Assembly: GCF_049532985.1 (NCBI RefSeq)
Contig: NZ_CP186693.1
Coordinates: 3,162,001 to 3,226,000 of the forward strand
DNA from: Promicromonospora sp049532985
GTDB lineage: Bacteria > Actinomycetota > Actinomycetes > Actinomycetales > Cellulomonadaceae
Direction of reading: 5' to 3'
DNA length: 64,000 nt
The notes below the pieces were generated by a model. The model did no database searches and had not been told where the DNA came from. It worked only from the letters and a program-made list of their open reading frames with translations. Positions 34,180 to 43,537 of the stretch are shown piece after piece (the stretch's first letter is position 1; every line of letters begins with the position of its first letter). Both the position numbers and the translations under genes were made by a program.

Positions 34180-34917
34180 TCAAGCGCTCTTCTCTCCCAC
34201 CGGCCCCGAGGCCGAGCTCAGCGCGTGCGCCCGCCGCAGCACGTCCAGCTGCGCCGAGCTGTACAGCGCCTGCAGTGCCTGCCCCACGGCCTGCCGCGTC
34301 GCCTCGGCCTGACGAGGCGACGCGGCCTTGGGTTCCATCGTCACCGAACCGTTGGCGCCGACGAACGGTGCCATCCGTTCGGCCAGCGCCTGCCGCGTGG
34401 CCTCGTCCGCATCCGTCGGGAGGTCGCGGAACTCCTCGTCGAGGGCCTCGTGGGGGTTGGCCGCGAGCAGCTCGCGCAACGCGCTCATCGACTCCTCGGT
34501 GAAGAGCTGGGCGTAGATCGTCAGGAGCGCCCGGTCGTTGTCGCGCAGGGGCCGGGCGACGTCGTGGAACGTGGCGGGCACGTCGGGCGTCGCACCGGGA
34601 CGGGACAGCGCGGCCAGCTCCTGCCGGATGCCCTGGATCCGCTCGACCATGGCCGCGAGCTCGGCGTCGATCTCCTGGAACACGGACGGGTCACCGCCCG
34701 ACACGGCGCCCAGCTCGGCCACCTGCGCGAGCGAGAGCCCCAGGCCCGTCAGCCGCTTGATCTGCAGCAGCCGGGTCAGGTGGCGTACCTCGTAGCGCTT
34801 GTTGTAGCCGTTGGGCGCGCGGTCGGGCTCGTCGAGCAGGCCGATCGCGTGGTAGTACCGCACCGTCTTGACCGTCGTGCCCGACAGCTCGGCGATCTCA
34901 CGGGTGCTCCACGCCAT
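34180..34917 (-). CDS. MerR-family regulator
   Basis: The 245-residue protein has the MerR N-terminal helix-turn-helix (STREIAELSGTTVKTVRYYHAIGLLDEPDRAPNGYNKRYEVRHLTRLLQIKRL, in parts) followed by a coiled coil and a ~120-residue C-terminal part without cysteines arranged for metal binding. It is likely a multidrug or stress-type regulator. It starts with ATG 34917 and lies 22 bp before the CPBP protease gene on the same strand. Confidence 0.83.
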   Translation of the reverse strand: MAWSTREIAELSGTTVKTVRYYHAIGLLDEPDRAPNGYNKRYEVRHLTRLLQIKRLTGLGLSLAQVAELGAVSGGDPSVFQEIDAELAAMVERIQGIRQELAALSRPGATPDVPATFHDVARPLRDNDRALLTIYAQLFTEESMSALRELLAANPHEALDEEFRDLPTDADEATRQALAERMAPFVGANGSVTMEPKAASPRQAEATRQAVGQALQALYSSAQLDVLRRAHALSSASGPVGEKSA

Positions 34918-34939
34918 GGTGCCTCGCTTCGTCGGTGGT

Positions 34940-35890
34940 CTACTTCCTAACGCGCGCGCGGCGTTCGCGCATCCACACCAGCACGACCATGGCGACGTTG
35001 ACGGCGGCGAGGATGAGCAGGGCCGCGTCGCCGGTGTCGGTCGACCGGTCGATGGTGTAGCCCTTGCCGTCGGACATCAGGGTGTTGACGGACGAGAACA
35101 GCACGTTGTTGGCGATGTGGAACGCAGCGGGCGCCTCGATGCCGCGGCTGATGACCGCCATCAGGCCCGTGGCCAGGCCGATGAAGGTGTAGTAGCCGAA
35201 CAGCCAGGGGTCGCTGGACCCGTGCAGCACGGCGAAGCCCACGGCGGAGACGACGATCCCGACGGCGAGCGCCGGGCGGACCGCGCGCACCCAGGAGGCC
35301 GCGGCGGGCAGCACGGCGCTGCGGAACATCAGCTCCTCGCCGACCGACTGGACGGGGGTGCTCACGAGCGTGACCACCAGCATGAAGATCGTCGTGCCGG
35401 TGAACCCGAACGCCACCCAGCCCGGGGACTCGGGCGCGACGAGCGCCACGACGCCGATGCCCACGGCCACCAGCACGGCCGCGCCGAGCAGGTACTGCCC
35501 CAGCCGGCGGCCGTCGAACGCGCGCGGCGAGCTGATCAGGCTGCGCCACGGCACCTTCGCGAGCGTGGCCAGCAGCACGATCGCGAGCAGGCCCGACAGG
35601 CCCACGCTCAGGTTGATCGCGAGGAGCTTCAGCGGCGTGAAGGTGGGCGACAACGGGTCGTCGGAGCCCTCGATGACGGCGACGATCTGGTAGAAGACCA
35701 CCTGGAGCACCACCATGACCAGGGCGGGCACGATGATGACGACCAGCGGCTTCCACCAGCTCATGCGCAGGTGGGCGCCGAACGGCCGCGAGCCGTCGAG
35801 GCCCGGGGGCGGTGCGTCCGTCCCGTCCGGGACACGGCTGCCGGGTCGGGTCACCGGGGCCCAGGGGGCGCCGGACTCTGAGGTACTCAC
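34940..35890 (-). CDS. CPBP-family intramembrane metalloprotease
   Basis: The 316-residue protein has about eight membrane segments and the CPBP (CAAX protease and bacteriocin-processing) motifs: SVGEELMFRSAVLP with the Glu pair and Arg, AVLHG, and FHIANN with the distal His and Asn. Members cleave peptides in the membrane or give self-immunity to bacteriocins. AGAGGAAG precedes GTG 35890. It is divergent from a MerR gene and followed by another, so it may be under MerR control. Confidence 0.83.
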   Translation of the reverse strand: MSTSESGAPWAPVTRPGSRVPDGTDAPPPGLDGSRPFGAHLRMSWWKPLVVIIVPALVMVVLQVVFYQIVAVIEGSDDPLSPTFTPLKLLAINLSVGLSGLLAIVLLATLAKVPWRSLISSPRAFDGRRLGQYLLGAAVLVAVGIGVVALVAPESPGWVAFGFTGTTIFMLVVTLVSTPVQSVGEELMFRSAVLPAAASWVRAVRPALAVGIVVSAVGFAVLHGSSDPWLFGYYTFIGLATGLMAVISRGIEAPAAFHIANNVLFSSVNTLMSDGKGYTIDRSTDTGDAALLILAAVNVAMVVLVWMRERRARVRK

Positions 35891-36064
35891 GATCGGTCTT
35901 CCTCTTCTCGGTGGCGGATCGATGGATCCACTCCCGAGTGGACACTGTGCCCTCGGGGCAGAGGCAAGTGCTCGGCCGGGAGGCCGGTACGGGGGCCGTA
36001 CGTCACGCTGGACCGGCTGGGACCGCGGCTCGCCGAGCCGCCGACAACGGAGAGGAGGGTCCCT

Positions 36065-36799
36065 GTGCTCACCAGCGAGCTGGCTGCCCTGGCCGGCGTC
36101 ACCGTCCGGACGTTGCGCCACTACCACCAGATCGGGCTGCTGCCCGAACCCCCGCGCACGGCAGGGGGCTACCGGCGCTACGACGTCGGCCACCTGGTCC
36201 GGCTCCTGCGCATCACGAGGACGGCGGCGCTCGGCGTCCCGCTGGCGGACCTGCCGGCCGTGCTGGACGACCCGGCGGCCGCCGGGGAGCTGCTGGACGA
36301 GCTGGATCGCCGGGCGGCCGAGGAGATCGAGCGGCTGACGGCGCGCCGGGCCGACATCGCCGCGGTGCGCCGCGCGGGGGTGCCGCCCGACCTTCCTCCC
36401 GAGGTCTCCGTCTGGCGGTCCCCCGCGGACGGCCTTCCGGCGGACATGGCGCGCTACGAGCACGAACAGCTCGTCCTGGCCGCGCACCTGCTCGGCACGG
36501 CCGACCTCGCGGGCCTGGCCGCGCTGCTCGGTACGCCCGGGGAGCCGGTCGTGCCCGCTGACCTGACGGCACGGTTCTACGCCCTGGACGACGCCACCCC
36601 GGACGACGAGGTCGCGGCGCTCGTCGGCGAGCTCACGACGCACCTCGGGCGGGCGCTGGCGCGGCTGACCGACCCGCCCGGTGTCGACGCGGGGTCCGCC
36701 GCCCTGCTGGACGAGCTGTCGGAGCAGACGCTGCGCCCCGTGCAGCGCGAAGTCCTGCGCCGCATCCAGCGGCGGCTGGCCCGGCTCGACGAGGCGTGA
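36065..36799 (+). CDS. MerR-family regulator
   Basis: The 244-residue protein has a MerR helix-turn-helix (TSELAALAGVTVRTLRHYHQIGLLPEPPR then GGYRRYDVGHLVRLLRITR). Its overall layout resembles the MerR protein at 34180-34917, so the two may be paralogues flanking the protease gene. AGAGGAGGG lies just before GTG 36065. Confidence 0.84.
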   Translation: MLTSELAALAGVTVRTLRHYHQIGLLPEPPRTAGGYRRYDVGHLVRLLRITRTAALGVPLADLPAVLDDPAAAGELLDELDRRAAEEIERLTARRADIAAVRRAGVPPDLPPEVSVWRSPADGLPADMARYEHEQLVLAAHLLGTADLAGLAALLGTPGEPVVPADLTARFYALDDATPDDEVAALVGELTTHLGRALARLTDPPGVDAGSAALLDELSEQTLRPVQREVLRRIQRRLARLDEA

Positions 36800-36917
36800 C
36801 CAGGGCGCGGCCGACCGGCGCCGTGTGACCGGGGTCACGCGTGCGGGGGTTGAGTCCGACGCGACGTCGGGGTCTGGACTCGGGCGTGCACGCACCGACC
36901 GAGAGCGAGGACCCGCC

Positions 36918-38828
36918 ATGACCGCACCGCCGACCCTGATCCCCGTCGAAGACCTCTTCGGCCTGCCCGTCCGCAGCCGGGCGGTCCTGTCCCCCGACGG
37001 CACGAGGGTCGCCTACCTCGCGCCGTGGCGCGACCGGCTCAACGTCTTCCTCCGGGACGTGGACTCCGACTGGGCCACCCCCGACGACGAGGACGACGGC
37101 GCCGCGCGCCGGGTCACGTCGGACACGCGGCGGAACATCGACAGCTTCTTCTGGTCCGCCGACGGGCGCTGGCTCCTGTTCCTGCAGGACACCGACGGCG
37201 ACGAGAACTGGCACCTGCACCGCGCCGACGCGGACCGTCCCGACGAGCCCGCCGCCGACCTGACCCCCTACGCGGGCGTGCGGCTGCTCCACGCCCAGCT
37301 CCCGCCGGACCTGCCCGGTACCGCGCTCGTGCAGCTCAACCTGCGCCGCCCCGACCTGATCGACGTCTTCGCGCTCGACCTGGTGACCGCGGAGCTCACC
37401 ACCGTCGCGGAGAACCCGGGCGACGTCGTCGGCTGGCTGCCCACCTCCGGCGGGCTGCTGGCCCACACCATGGAGGAGGGCGGTGACCACGTGCTCTCGT
37501 GGTGGGACCGCGACGAGCGGCGACCGATCGCGCGGCTCTCCGGTGTCGACCACCCGTTCGGGTTCCAGCCGGCGGTGCCCACACCGGACGGGACGGGTCT
37601 GTGGACCGGTTCGACGCGCGGGACGGACCGCACCCGCCTGGTCCGGCTCGACCTGGCCACCGGGGAGCAGACCGGCGTGGACGGCCACCCCACCTTCGAC
37701 CTGGACACGCCCCGCCCCGAGGCCGACCCCCGCTACCCGTCCTCGCTGATCCTGCACCCGGGCACCGGTGACCTGCTCGGCGCCCGCTACCTCGGCGCAC
37801 GGCAGGAGATCCACGCGCTGGACGAGCACTTCGCCGAGGTCCTGCCCCGGCTGGCCGCGCTGTCCGACGGCGACCTGGCCCATGTGTCCTGCGACGCCAC
37901 GGCACGGCGGTGGGTGGTGGACTTCACGCACGACCGGGACCCCGGCGTCACCTGGTTCTACGACCATGCCACGGGACGGTCGCGCCGCCTGTTCCGCCCC
38001 TTTCCCCACCTCGACCCCGAGCGGCTCGCCCCGGTCGCACCGGTCACTGTCACCGCCCGTGACGGCATCGACCTGCCCTGCCACGTCACCCTGCCGGTCG
38101 GGGTGGAGCCGCACCGGCTGCCGACCGTGCTGCTGGTCCACGGCGGGCCGTGGTACCGCGACAGCTGGACCTACGACCCGGAGGTGCAGCTCCTGGCCAA
38201 CCGCGGCTACGCAGTGCTGCAGGTCGACTTCCGGGGCTCCACCGGGTACGGCAAGGCCCACATGCAGGCAGCGATCGGCCAGTTCGCGGGCCGGATGCAC
38301 GACGACCTGATCGACGCCGTCGACTGGGCGGCCGGACAGGGCTGGGCGGACCCGGACCGGGTGGCGGTCTACGGTTCCTCCTACGGGGGATACGCCGCTC
38401 TCGTGGGTGCCGCGTTCACCCCGGACCGGTTCGCCGCGGCGGTCAGCTACACCGGCATGTCGGACCTCGTCGACCTCGTGGAGTCCGTGGTGCCGTTCGC
38501 CCGCCGCGCCGTCGAGAACAGCTATCTGCGGTACATCGGCGACCCGGACGACCCGGACCAGCGCGCCGACATGCTCGCCCGCTCACCGATCAGCCGGGTC
38601 GACGACATCACAGCGCCGGTGCTGCTGATCCACGGCGCCAACGACGTCCGCGTGGCCCGCAGCCACTCCGACCGCGTGGCCGAGGCGCTGCGCGCCCGCG
38701 GCGCCGAGGTCGAGTACCTGCTCAACGAGAACGAGGGTCACTGGTTCATCAACCCGGACAGCAACATCGAGCTGTACCGCACGCTCGACCGGTTCCTCGC
38801 CCGGCACCTGGGCGGGCGGGCCGGCTAG
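36918..38828 (+). CDS. S9 family prolyl oligopeptidase-type peptidase
   Basis: The 636-residue protein has an N-terminal beta-propeller (VLSPDGTRVAYLAPW, FWSADGRWLLFLQD) and a C-terminal alpha/beta hydrolase. Catalytic Ser is in YGSSYGGYAAL, Asp in LIHGANDVRV, and His in NENEGHWF. It has no signal peptide, so it acts in the cytoplasm on short peptides. ATG 36918 follows GAGAGCGAGGAC. Its stop overlaps the convergent pirin gene by 4 bp. Confidence 0.9.
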   Translation: MTAPPTLIPVEDLFGLPVRSRAVLSPDGTRVAYLAPWRDRLNVFLRDVDSDWATPDDEDDGAARRVTSDTRRNIDSFFWSADGRWLLFLQDTDGDENWHLHRADADRPDEPAADLTPYAGVRLLHAQLPPDLPGTALVQLNLRRPDLIDVFALDLVTAELTTVAENPGDVVGWLPTSGGLLAHTMEEGGDHVLSWWDRDERRPIARLSGVDHPFGFQPAVPTPDGTGLWTGSTRGTDRTRLVRLDLATGEQTGVDGHPTFDLDTPRPEADPRYPSSLILHPGTGDLLGARYLGARQEIHALDEHFAEVLPRLAALSDGDLAHVSCDATARRWVVDFTHDRDPGVTWFYDHATGRSRRLFRPFPHLDPERLAPVAPVTVTARDGIDLPCHVTLPVGVEPHRLPTVLLVHGGPWYRDSWTYDPEVQLLANRGYAVLQVDFRGSTGYGKAHMQAAIGQFAGRMHDDLIDAVDWAAGQGWADPDRVAVYGSSYGGYAALVGAAFTPDRFAAAVSYTGMSDLVDLVESVVPFARRAVENSYLRYIGDPDDPDQRADMLARSPISRVDDITAPVLLIHGANDVRVARSHSDRVAEALRARGAEVEYLLNENEGHWFINPDSNIELYRTLDRFLARHLGGRAG

Positions 38829-39811
38829 GACGGGCGCCCGGTCCGCACCGGCGGGTTGCGTCGTGGCGTCATGATCACGTCCGGCACCGGCGGTGCGGGC
38901 AGGGGCTGCCCGTGGTAACCCTCGACGCTCCCGAACCGGCCGGACGCGGCTTCCCAGTCCTGGCGGGCCTGCAGGATCTCCGCGTGGTCCCGCACGACGA
39001 AGTTCCACCACATGACGATCTCCTCCTCGAACGGCGGACCGCCGAGAAGGATCGTGCGGGCCGGGGTGTCCGCGTGGTTCGTCACGGTCAGGGTGCCGAC
39101 GCCGGGCGCCACGTAGCCGAGCTCCGCCGCCGGGACCGGGGTGCCCTCCAGCCGCACGTCACCGGCGTCGACGAGCAGGCCGTGCTCGAACCCGGGATCG
39201 ACGCGCAGCGTCACCGTGGCGTGCGGCTCGACGTCGACCTGTGCGCCCAGCAGGGGCGTGAACGTGCGCACCGGCGACGTCTCGCCGTGCAGCGACCCGA
39301 GGAAGACCCGCAGCTCGGCCCCCTCGATCCGGACCGGCTCCGGCGCGTGGTGCTGGAAGTTGCGTGCGGCGTCCCGGTCGGCGTCGGGCAGGGCCACCCA
39401 GAGCTGGACGCCGTGCAGGCGCGTGGTGTCCGTCGTGGAGACCTCGGAGTGGGCGATGCCGCGACCGCCCGTCATGAGGTTCAGCTCCCCCGGCCGGATG
39501 TACGAGTGGGTGCCCAGGCTGTCCCGGTGCTCGATCGTGCCGCTGAACAGCCAGCTCACCGTCTGCAGACCCGTGTGCGGGTGCGGCGGCATGTCCATGC
39601 CGCCCGCCGTGACCTCGACCGGGCCGTAGTGGTCGGCGAAGCACCACGCGCCGATCAGCGTCCGGGCCCGCTGCGGGATGGTGCGCCGTACCTGAAGGGC
39701 CCGCGTCCCGCCCAGGGGCACTTCGCGCGCCGAGAGCACCTCGACCCTGTCCGTGCTCCGGGCGTCCGCCCCGCAGCGCACCGCTTCCGAGACCGCTTCC
39801 TGATTGCTCAC
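38825..39811 (-). CDS. Pirin family protein
   Basis: This bicupin (328 residues from GTG 39811) has the pirin metal-site pattern GMDMPPHPHTGLQTVSWLFSGTIEHRDSLG, with ELNLMTGGRGIAHSE, and the C-terminal pirin domain (PPFEEEIVMWWNFV). Pirins bind iron and may act as quercetinase-like dioxygenases or regulators. The GTG at 39811 has AGGAAGTGG at proper distance; GTG 39820 would add three residues. Confidence 0.88.
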   Translation of the reverse strand: MSNQEAVSEAVRCGADARSTDRVEVLSAREVPLGGTRALQVRRTIPQRARTLIGAWCFADHYGPVEVTAGGMDMPPHPHTGLQTVSWLFSGTIEHRDSLGTHSYIRPGELNLMTGGRGIAHSEVSTTDTTRLHGVQLWVALPDADRDAARNFQHHAPEPVRIEGAELRVFLGSLHGETSPVRTFTPLLGAQVDVEPHATVTLRVDPGFEHGLLVDAGDVRLEGTPVPAAELGYVAPGVGTLTVTNHADTPARTILLGGPPFEEEIVMWWNFVVRDHAEILQARQDWEAASGRFGSVEGYHGQPLPAPPVPDVIMTPRRNPPVRTGRPS

Positions 39812-39859
39812 GTGGGCCACTTCCTGTCGTGTCGTCGATGGGACTCTGGTCGTGCTCGC

Positions 39860-40507
39860 CTACGGCGTCGGTACGGCCACCCCGGTGAGCCGGCGGAGCT
39901 CGGTGGCCTGGACGTTGGCTCCGAAGGCCGGCGTGCCCGGCTCGAGCCGGACGCCCTCGGCGAGCGGCCCGATCAGCACGGGGTCGAAGCCGAGGTCGTC
40001 GACCAGGGCCGCGACCTCGGCGACGTCCGCCTCCGCGTCCCCGGCGACCGCGATCGCCTTGCGGCCCGGCGCCCCGGCGGGCCGAGCCCCGTCCTCCAGG
40101 TCGTGGTAGCCCATGTGGTTGAAGGCCTTGACGACGCGCGCGCCGTCGAGGAACTTCTGCACGTGCGCGCTCGACGAGACGCCCGGCGTGAGGAACCGGT
40201 CGCGCGGCCCGTCGACCTCCCACCAGTGGTTCATCGTGTCGACGACGAGCCTGCCGCGCAGCTCGTCGACGGGCAGCGCACGGTACTTGCCGAGCGGGAG
40301 CGCGAGGAGCACGACGTCGGCCTCCCGGGCGGCGTCGGCGGCCCGCACCGCGGTGGCGCCCGGGGTCAGGACGTCGACCGTGAGGGCGATCTTGTCCGGC
40401 TCCCCCGACCCCGCGACCAGGACCCGGTACCCGGCGGCGAGCGCCAGCCGGGCCAGGACCGTACCCACCTTGCCGGCCCCGAGGATGCCGACGGTGCGGG
40501 CCGTCAT
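39860..40507 (-). CDS. NADPH-dependent F420 reductase-like oxidoreductase
   Basis: The 215-residue protein has the Rossmann motif GILGAGKVGTVLARLALAAGY (N-terminus), VVLLALPLGKY, and VVDTMNHWWEVDG, the F420_oxidored family pattern. It would move hydride between NADPH and a deazaflavin or dinucleotide. It overlaps the LLM oxidoreductase gene by 4 bp, so it may regenerate that enzyme's cofactor. Confidence 0.82.
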   Translation of the reverse strand: MTARTVGILGAGKVGTVLARLALAAGYRVLVAGSGEPDKIALTVDVLTPGATAVRAADAAREADVVLLALPLGKYRALPVDELRGRLVVDTMNHWWEVDGPRDRFLTPGVSSSAHVQKFLDGARVVKAFNHMGYHDLEDGARPAGAPGRKAIAVAGDAEADVAEVAALVDDLGFDPVLIGPLAEGVRLEPGTPAFGANVQATELRRLTGVAVPTP

Positions 40508-41574
40508 CGGGCCACCTCGAGGGTGTCGGCCTTCTCCGCGAGCAGCTCGCGCACCATGGGGATGACCTGGGTGCCGTACAGCTCGACGGCGCGCAGGCGG
40601 GCGCTCGCCGAGACCGCGCCGGCGGCGGAGTAGATCAGGTCGAAGCGGCCGACGTCGAGCGCGCGGATGGCGTGGGCCATCTTGCGGGCGACGGTCTCGG
40701 GCGAGCCGATGTAGAGCGAGCCGTGCTCCACGTCGGCGTCGAACTCCTCGCGGCGCAGGGGCGGCCAGCCGCGCAGGGCACCGATCCGGTCACGGATCAC
40801 CTTGTAGCCGGGGTAGAACAGGCGCTTGGCCTCCTCGTCGGTCTCGGCGACGAAGCCCGGGGAGTGCATCCCGACCGGGTAGGCGGTGGTGCCGAGCTGC
40901 TGCGTGGCACGCCGGTAGAGGTCGACGTAGGGGGCGAACCGGTCGGGCGCACCGCCGATGATCGCGAGCATGAGGCGGAACCCGTACTGCGCGGTGCGGA
41001 TGACCGACTGCGGGGAGCCGCCGACGCCGACCCACGTGGTCAGCCGGCCGGAGTCGGTCTTGGGGAAGACCTCCGCGTCCTTGAGCGCCGCACGCGTGGT
41101 GCCCTCCCAGGTGACGGGTCCCTCGTCCAGCAGCTTGTGGAACAGGTCGATCTTCTCCTCGAAGAGGATCTCGTAGTCGGCCAGGTCGTAGCCGAACAGC
41201 GGGAAGGACTCGGTGAACGAGCCCCGGCCGAGGATCACCTCGGCGCGCCCGTCCGACAGCGCGTCGAGGGTGGCGAACCGCTGGAAGACGCGCACCGGGT
41301 CGTCGGAGGACAGGACGGTCACACCGGAGGCCAGGTGGATGCGCTCGGTGCTGGTCGCGATGCCCGCCAGCACGGTCTCGGGCGTGGAGATCGAGTACTC
41401 GGGACGGTGGTGCTCGCCCAGGGCGACGACGTCCACCCCGGTCTGGTCGGCGAGCACCGCCTCCTGGACGGTCGCGCGGATCGCCTGGGCGTGGGAGACG
41501 ACGCGGCCCTGGTCGTCGCGGGGCAGGTCGCCGAAGCTGTCGATACCGAACTGGACGGTCTGGCTGTCGGTCAT
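40504..41574 (-). CDS. Luciferase-like flavin/F420-dependent oxidoreductase
   Basis: The 356-residue protein has LLM motifs: QTGVDVVALGEHHRPEYSISTPE, RIHLASGVTVLSSDDPVRVFQRFATLD and TWVGVGGSPQSV. It resembles the enzyme at 32526-33602. AAGGAG precedes ATG 41574. It shares a divergent promoter region with a MarR gene; the F420-reductase-like gene overlaps it downstream. Confidence 0.87.
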   Translation of the reverse strand: MTDSQTVQFGIDSFGDLPRDDQGRVVSHAQAIRATVQEAVLADQTGVDVVALGEHHRPEYSISTPETVLAGIATSTERIHLASGVTVLSSDDPVRVFQRFATLDALSDGRAEVILGRGSFTESFPLFGYDLADYEILFEEKIDLFHKLLDEGPVTWEGTTRAALKDAEVFPKTDSGRLTTWVGVGGSPQSVIRTAQYGFRLMLAIIGGAPDRFAPYVDLYRRATQQLGTTAYPVGMHSPGFVAETDEEAKRLFYPGYKVIRDRIGALRGWPPLRREEFDADVEHGSLYIGSPETVARKMAHAIRALDVGRFDLIYSAAGAVSASARLRAVELYGTQVIPMVRELLAEKADTLEVAR

Positions 41575-41605
41575 GTTTCTCCTTGCAGGGGCTCCGACCA
41601 CGTCG

Positions 41606-41650
41606 GGATTGACGTGTCAATCCTGTAACGTGCAAAGTTGACGTGTCAAT
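41606..41650. promoter_or_regulatory. Tandem MarR operators between the LLM and MarR genes
   Basis: GGATTGACGTGTCAATCC (41606-41623) is an 8 bp inverted repeat with a 2 bp centre. A second copy with shorter arms, TTGACGTGTCAA, lies at 41638-41649. The spacing is about 31 bp centre to centre, three helical turns. Each site carries TTGAC that can act as a -35 element, so binding would block both promoters. Confidence 0.65.
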
Positions 41651-41663
41651 CCCGGGAGGTGCC

Positions 41664-42173
41664 GTGGCACAGAGCACGCGCCGCGCGATGCCCACGCGCG
41701 AGCAGCTGCGCATCTGGCGCAGCTACATCGAGACCGCCGAGACGCTGCGCTCGCGCCTGGAGGGGCGCCTGCAGAGCGAGTCGTCGCTGTCGTCCGCCGA
41801 CTACCGTGTGCTGCTGGCGCTGAGCGAGGCGGACCGCAGGACCCTGCGCTCCTCCGAGCTGGCCGAGCTGATCGGCTGGCAGCGCAGCCGCCTGTCGCAC
41901 CACCTGGGGCGGATGGAGAAGCGCGGGCTGGTGCACCGGGCCCCGTGCCCTGACGACGTGCACGGCATCGACGTGCGGCTGACCGATCTGGGCGCCGAGT
42001 CGTTCCGGCACAGCTCGGTGCCCCACCTGCAGGACGTGCACGAGCTCTTCCTCGACGCCCTCTCCTCCGAGCAGCTCGCGGCGCTCGACGACGCCACGAC
42101 GGCGCTGCGCCGGCACCTCGACCCGGAGGACACCGGCCTGGCCCGGCGGCGCGACACCGCCCGGAATAGTTGA
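41664..42173 (+). CDS. MarR-family regulator
   Basis: The 169-residue protein has a MarR winged helix (SADYRVLLALSEADRRTLRSSELAELIGWQRSRLSHHLGRMEKRGLVHRAPCPDD, in parts). GTG 41664 follows GGGAGG; a GTG at 41643 lies within the operator and is less likely. It should repress itself and the divergent LLM gene through the paired palindromes. Confidence 0.84.
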   Translation: MAQSTRRAMPTREQLRIWRSYIETAETLRSRLEGRLQSESSLSSADYRVLLALSEADRRTLRSSELAELIGWQRSRLSHHLGRMEKRGLVHRAPCPDDVHGIDVRLTDLGAESFRHSSVPHLQDVHELFLDALSSEQLAALDDATTALRRHLDPEDTGLARRRDTARNS

Positions 42174-42198
42174 TGCTTCAATTGAGTTGGCGGTGGCC

Positions 42199-43095
42199 AT
42201 GAGCACAGACGCACGGCTCGCAGCCGACACCTCGATGGGCGCGGTCACCCTCAACGTCGCGGACCTGGACGGCATGACGGCCTACTACCGCGACGGCGTC
42301 GGCCTGACCGTCCTGGAGCAGACGGGTCCCCGGGTGGTCCTCGGCCGCCCCGGCCGAGCCGTCGTCGTCCTGGTGCACACCCCGGCCCTGCGGCACGCCT
42401 CGCCCCACGACGCGGGCCTGTTCCACACCGCGATCCTCTTCGACTCGGAGGCCGCCCTGGCCGCGGCGGTCTACTCCGTCGCCCGCCTGCGCCCCGGGTC
42501 GTTCACCGGCTCCAGCGACCACCTCGTGAGCAAGGCGTTCTACTTCGACGACCCCGAGGGCAACGGCGTCGAGCTCTACTGGGACCGCGACCGCACGCAG
42601 TGGAGCTGGACCCACGGTCAGGTCGAGATGGGCACCATCTTCCTCGACCCGAACGCCTACCTGCGCGAGCACCTCGACGAGCGCGGACTGGCCGGGGAGG
42701 CGCTGGGCGACGCACGCGTGGGCCACGTGCACCTGTCCGTCGGGGACATCGCCTCGGCGCGCGACTTCTACGCCACGCGGCTCGGCTTCGACGTGACCCT
42801 GACCCTGGGCGACCAGGCGCTGTTCGTCAGCGCCGGCGGCTACCACCACCACATGGCCATGAACGTGTGGCGCAGCCGCGGCGCGGGCCGCCGCCAGCAG
42901 ACCCTCGGCCTGGGCCGCGTGGACATCCAGGTGCCCTCCGCCGACGACGTCGGCGAGCTGACCGAACGCCTGAGGTACCACCGGGTCGCCGTGCGGGACG
43001 ACGGCCGGACCGTCAGCTTCGAGGACCCCTGGGCCAACGCCGTCCGCCTGAGCACCGAACCCAGTCCGGACCACCCGACCGAGACGACCGCCTGA
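42199..43095 (+). CDS. VOC-family dioxygenase-like protein (two glyoxalase domains)
   Basis: The 298-residue protein has tandem vicinal-oxygen-chelate domains. The first has MGAVTLNVADLDGMTAYYRDGVGL and FYFDDPEGNGVELYWDRDR, the second VGHVHLSVGDIASARDFYATRLGFDV and FEDPWANAVRLS. It resembles extradiol catechol dioxygenases or CatE-type proteins that detoxify quinones. An AGTTGATGCTTCAATTGA element upstream (42171-42188) may be a regulator site. It follows the MarR gene closely. Confidence 0.84.
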   Translation: MSTDARLAADTSMGAVTLNVADLDGMTAYYRDGVGLTVLEQTGPRVVLGRPGRAVVVLVHTPALRHASPHDAGLFHTAILFDSEAALAAAVYSVARLRPGSFTGSSDHLVSKAFYFDDPEGNGVELYWDRDRTQWSWTHGQVEMGTIFLDPNAYLREHLDERGLAGEALGDARVGHVHLSVGDIASARDFYATRLGFDVTLTLGDQALFVSAGGYHHHMAMNVWRSRGAGRRQQTLGLGRVDIQVPSADDVGELTERLRYHRVAVRDDGRTVSFEDPWANAVRLSTEPSPDHPTETTA

Positions 43096-43146
43096 CCTGA
43101 CCGGCGCGGTTCCGATGCCGCCCACCGACCGAGAGGACCCACCCCG

Positions 43147-43524
43147 ATGACCGACGAGAGCCAGACCGAGGTCACCGTCCGCGACAACCCCGCCAAGAGC
43201 CGCTTCGACGTGCTCGTCGACGGCGCCCACGCCGGGTTCTCGATGTACAAGGACCTGGACCCGGAGGCAGAGGCGGACCCGGAGGCGGGCACCGGCACGG
43301 CGTCCGCCGGACCGCGCATCTTCTACCACACGGTGGTCTTCGACCAGTTCGAGGGGCGCGGCCTGGCCGCCGTCCTGACCCGCACGGCGCTGGACACCAG
43401 CGTCCGGGCGGGGCACCGCATCGTGGCCGTCTGCCCCTACGTGAAGAAGTGGCTCACCACGCACCACGACTTCGACGACGCCGTCGAGGACGTGCGCCGG
43501 GAGCACCTGCGCGCCCTGGCCTGA
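43147..43524 (+). CDS. GNAT-like N-acetyltransferase (YidJ/YjdJ type)
   Basis: The 125-residue protein has the compact GNAT fold of the YjdJ type: RFDVLVDGAHAGFSMY, then FYHTVVFDQFEGRGLAAVLTRTALD with the acetyl-CoA loop, and GHRIVAVCPYVKKWL. This subgroup is small and its substrate unknown. It is 51 bp after the VOC gene. Confidence 0.8.
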   Translation: MTDESQTEVTVRDNPAKSRFDVLVDGAHAGFSMYKDLDPEAEADPEAGTGTASAGPRIFYHTVVFDQFEGRGLAAVLTRTALDTSVRAGHRIVAVCPYVKKWLTTHHDFDDAVEDVRREHLRALA

Positions 43525-43537
43525 GCGGACGTCCGCC

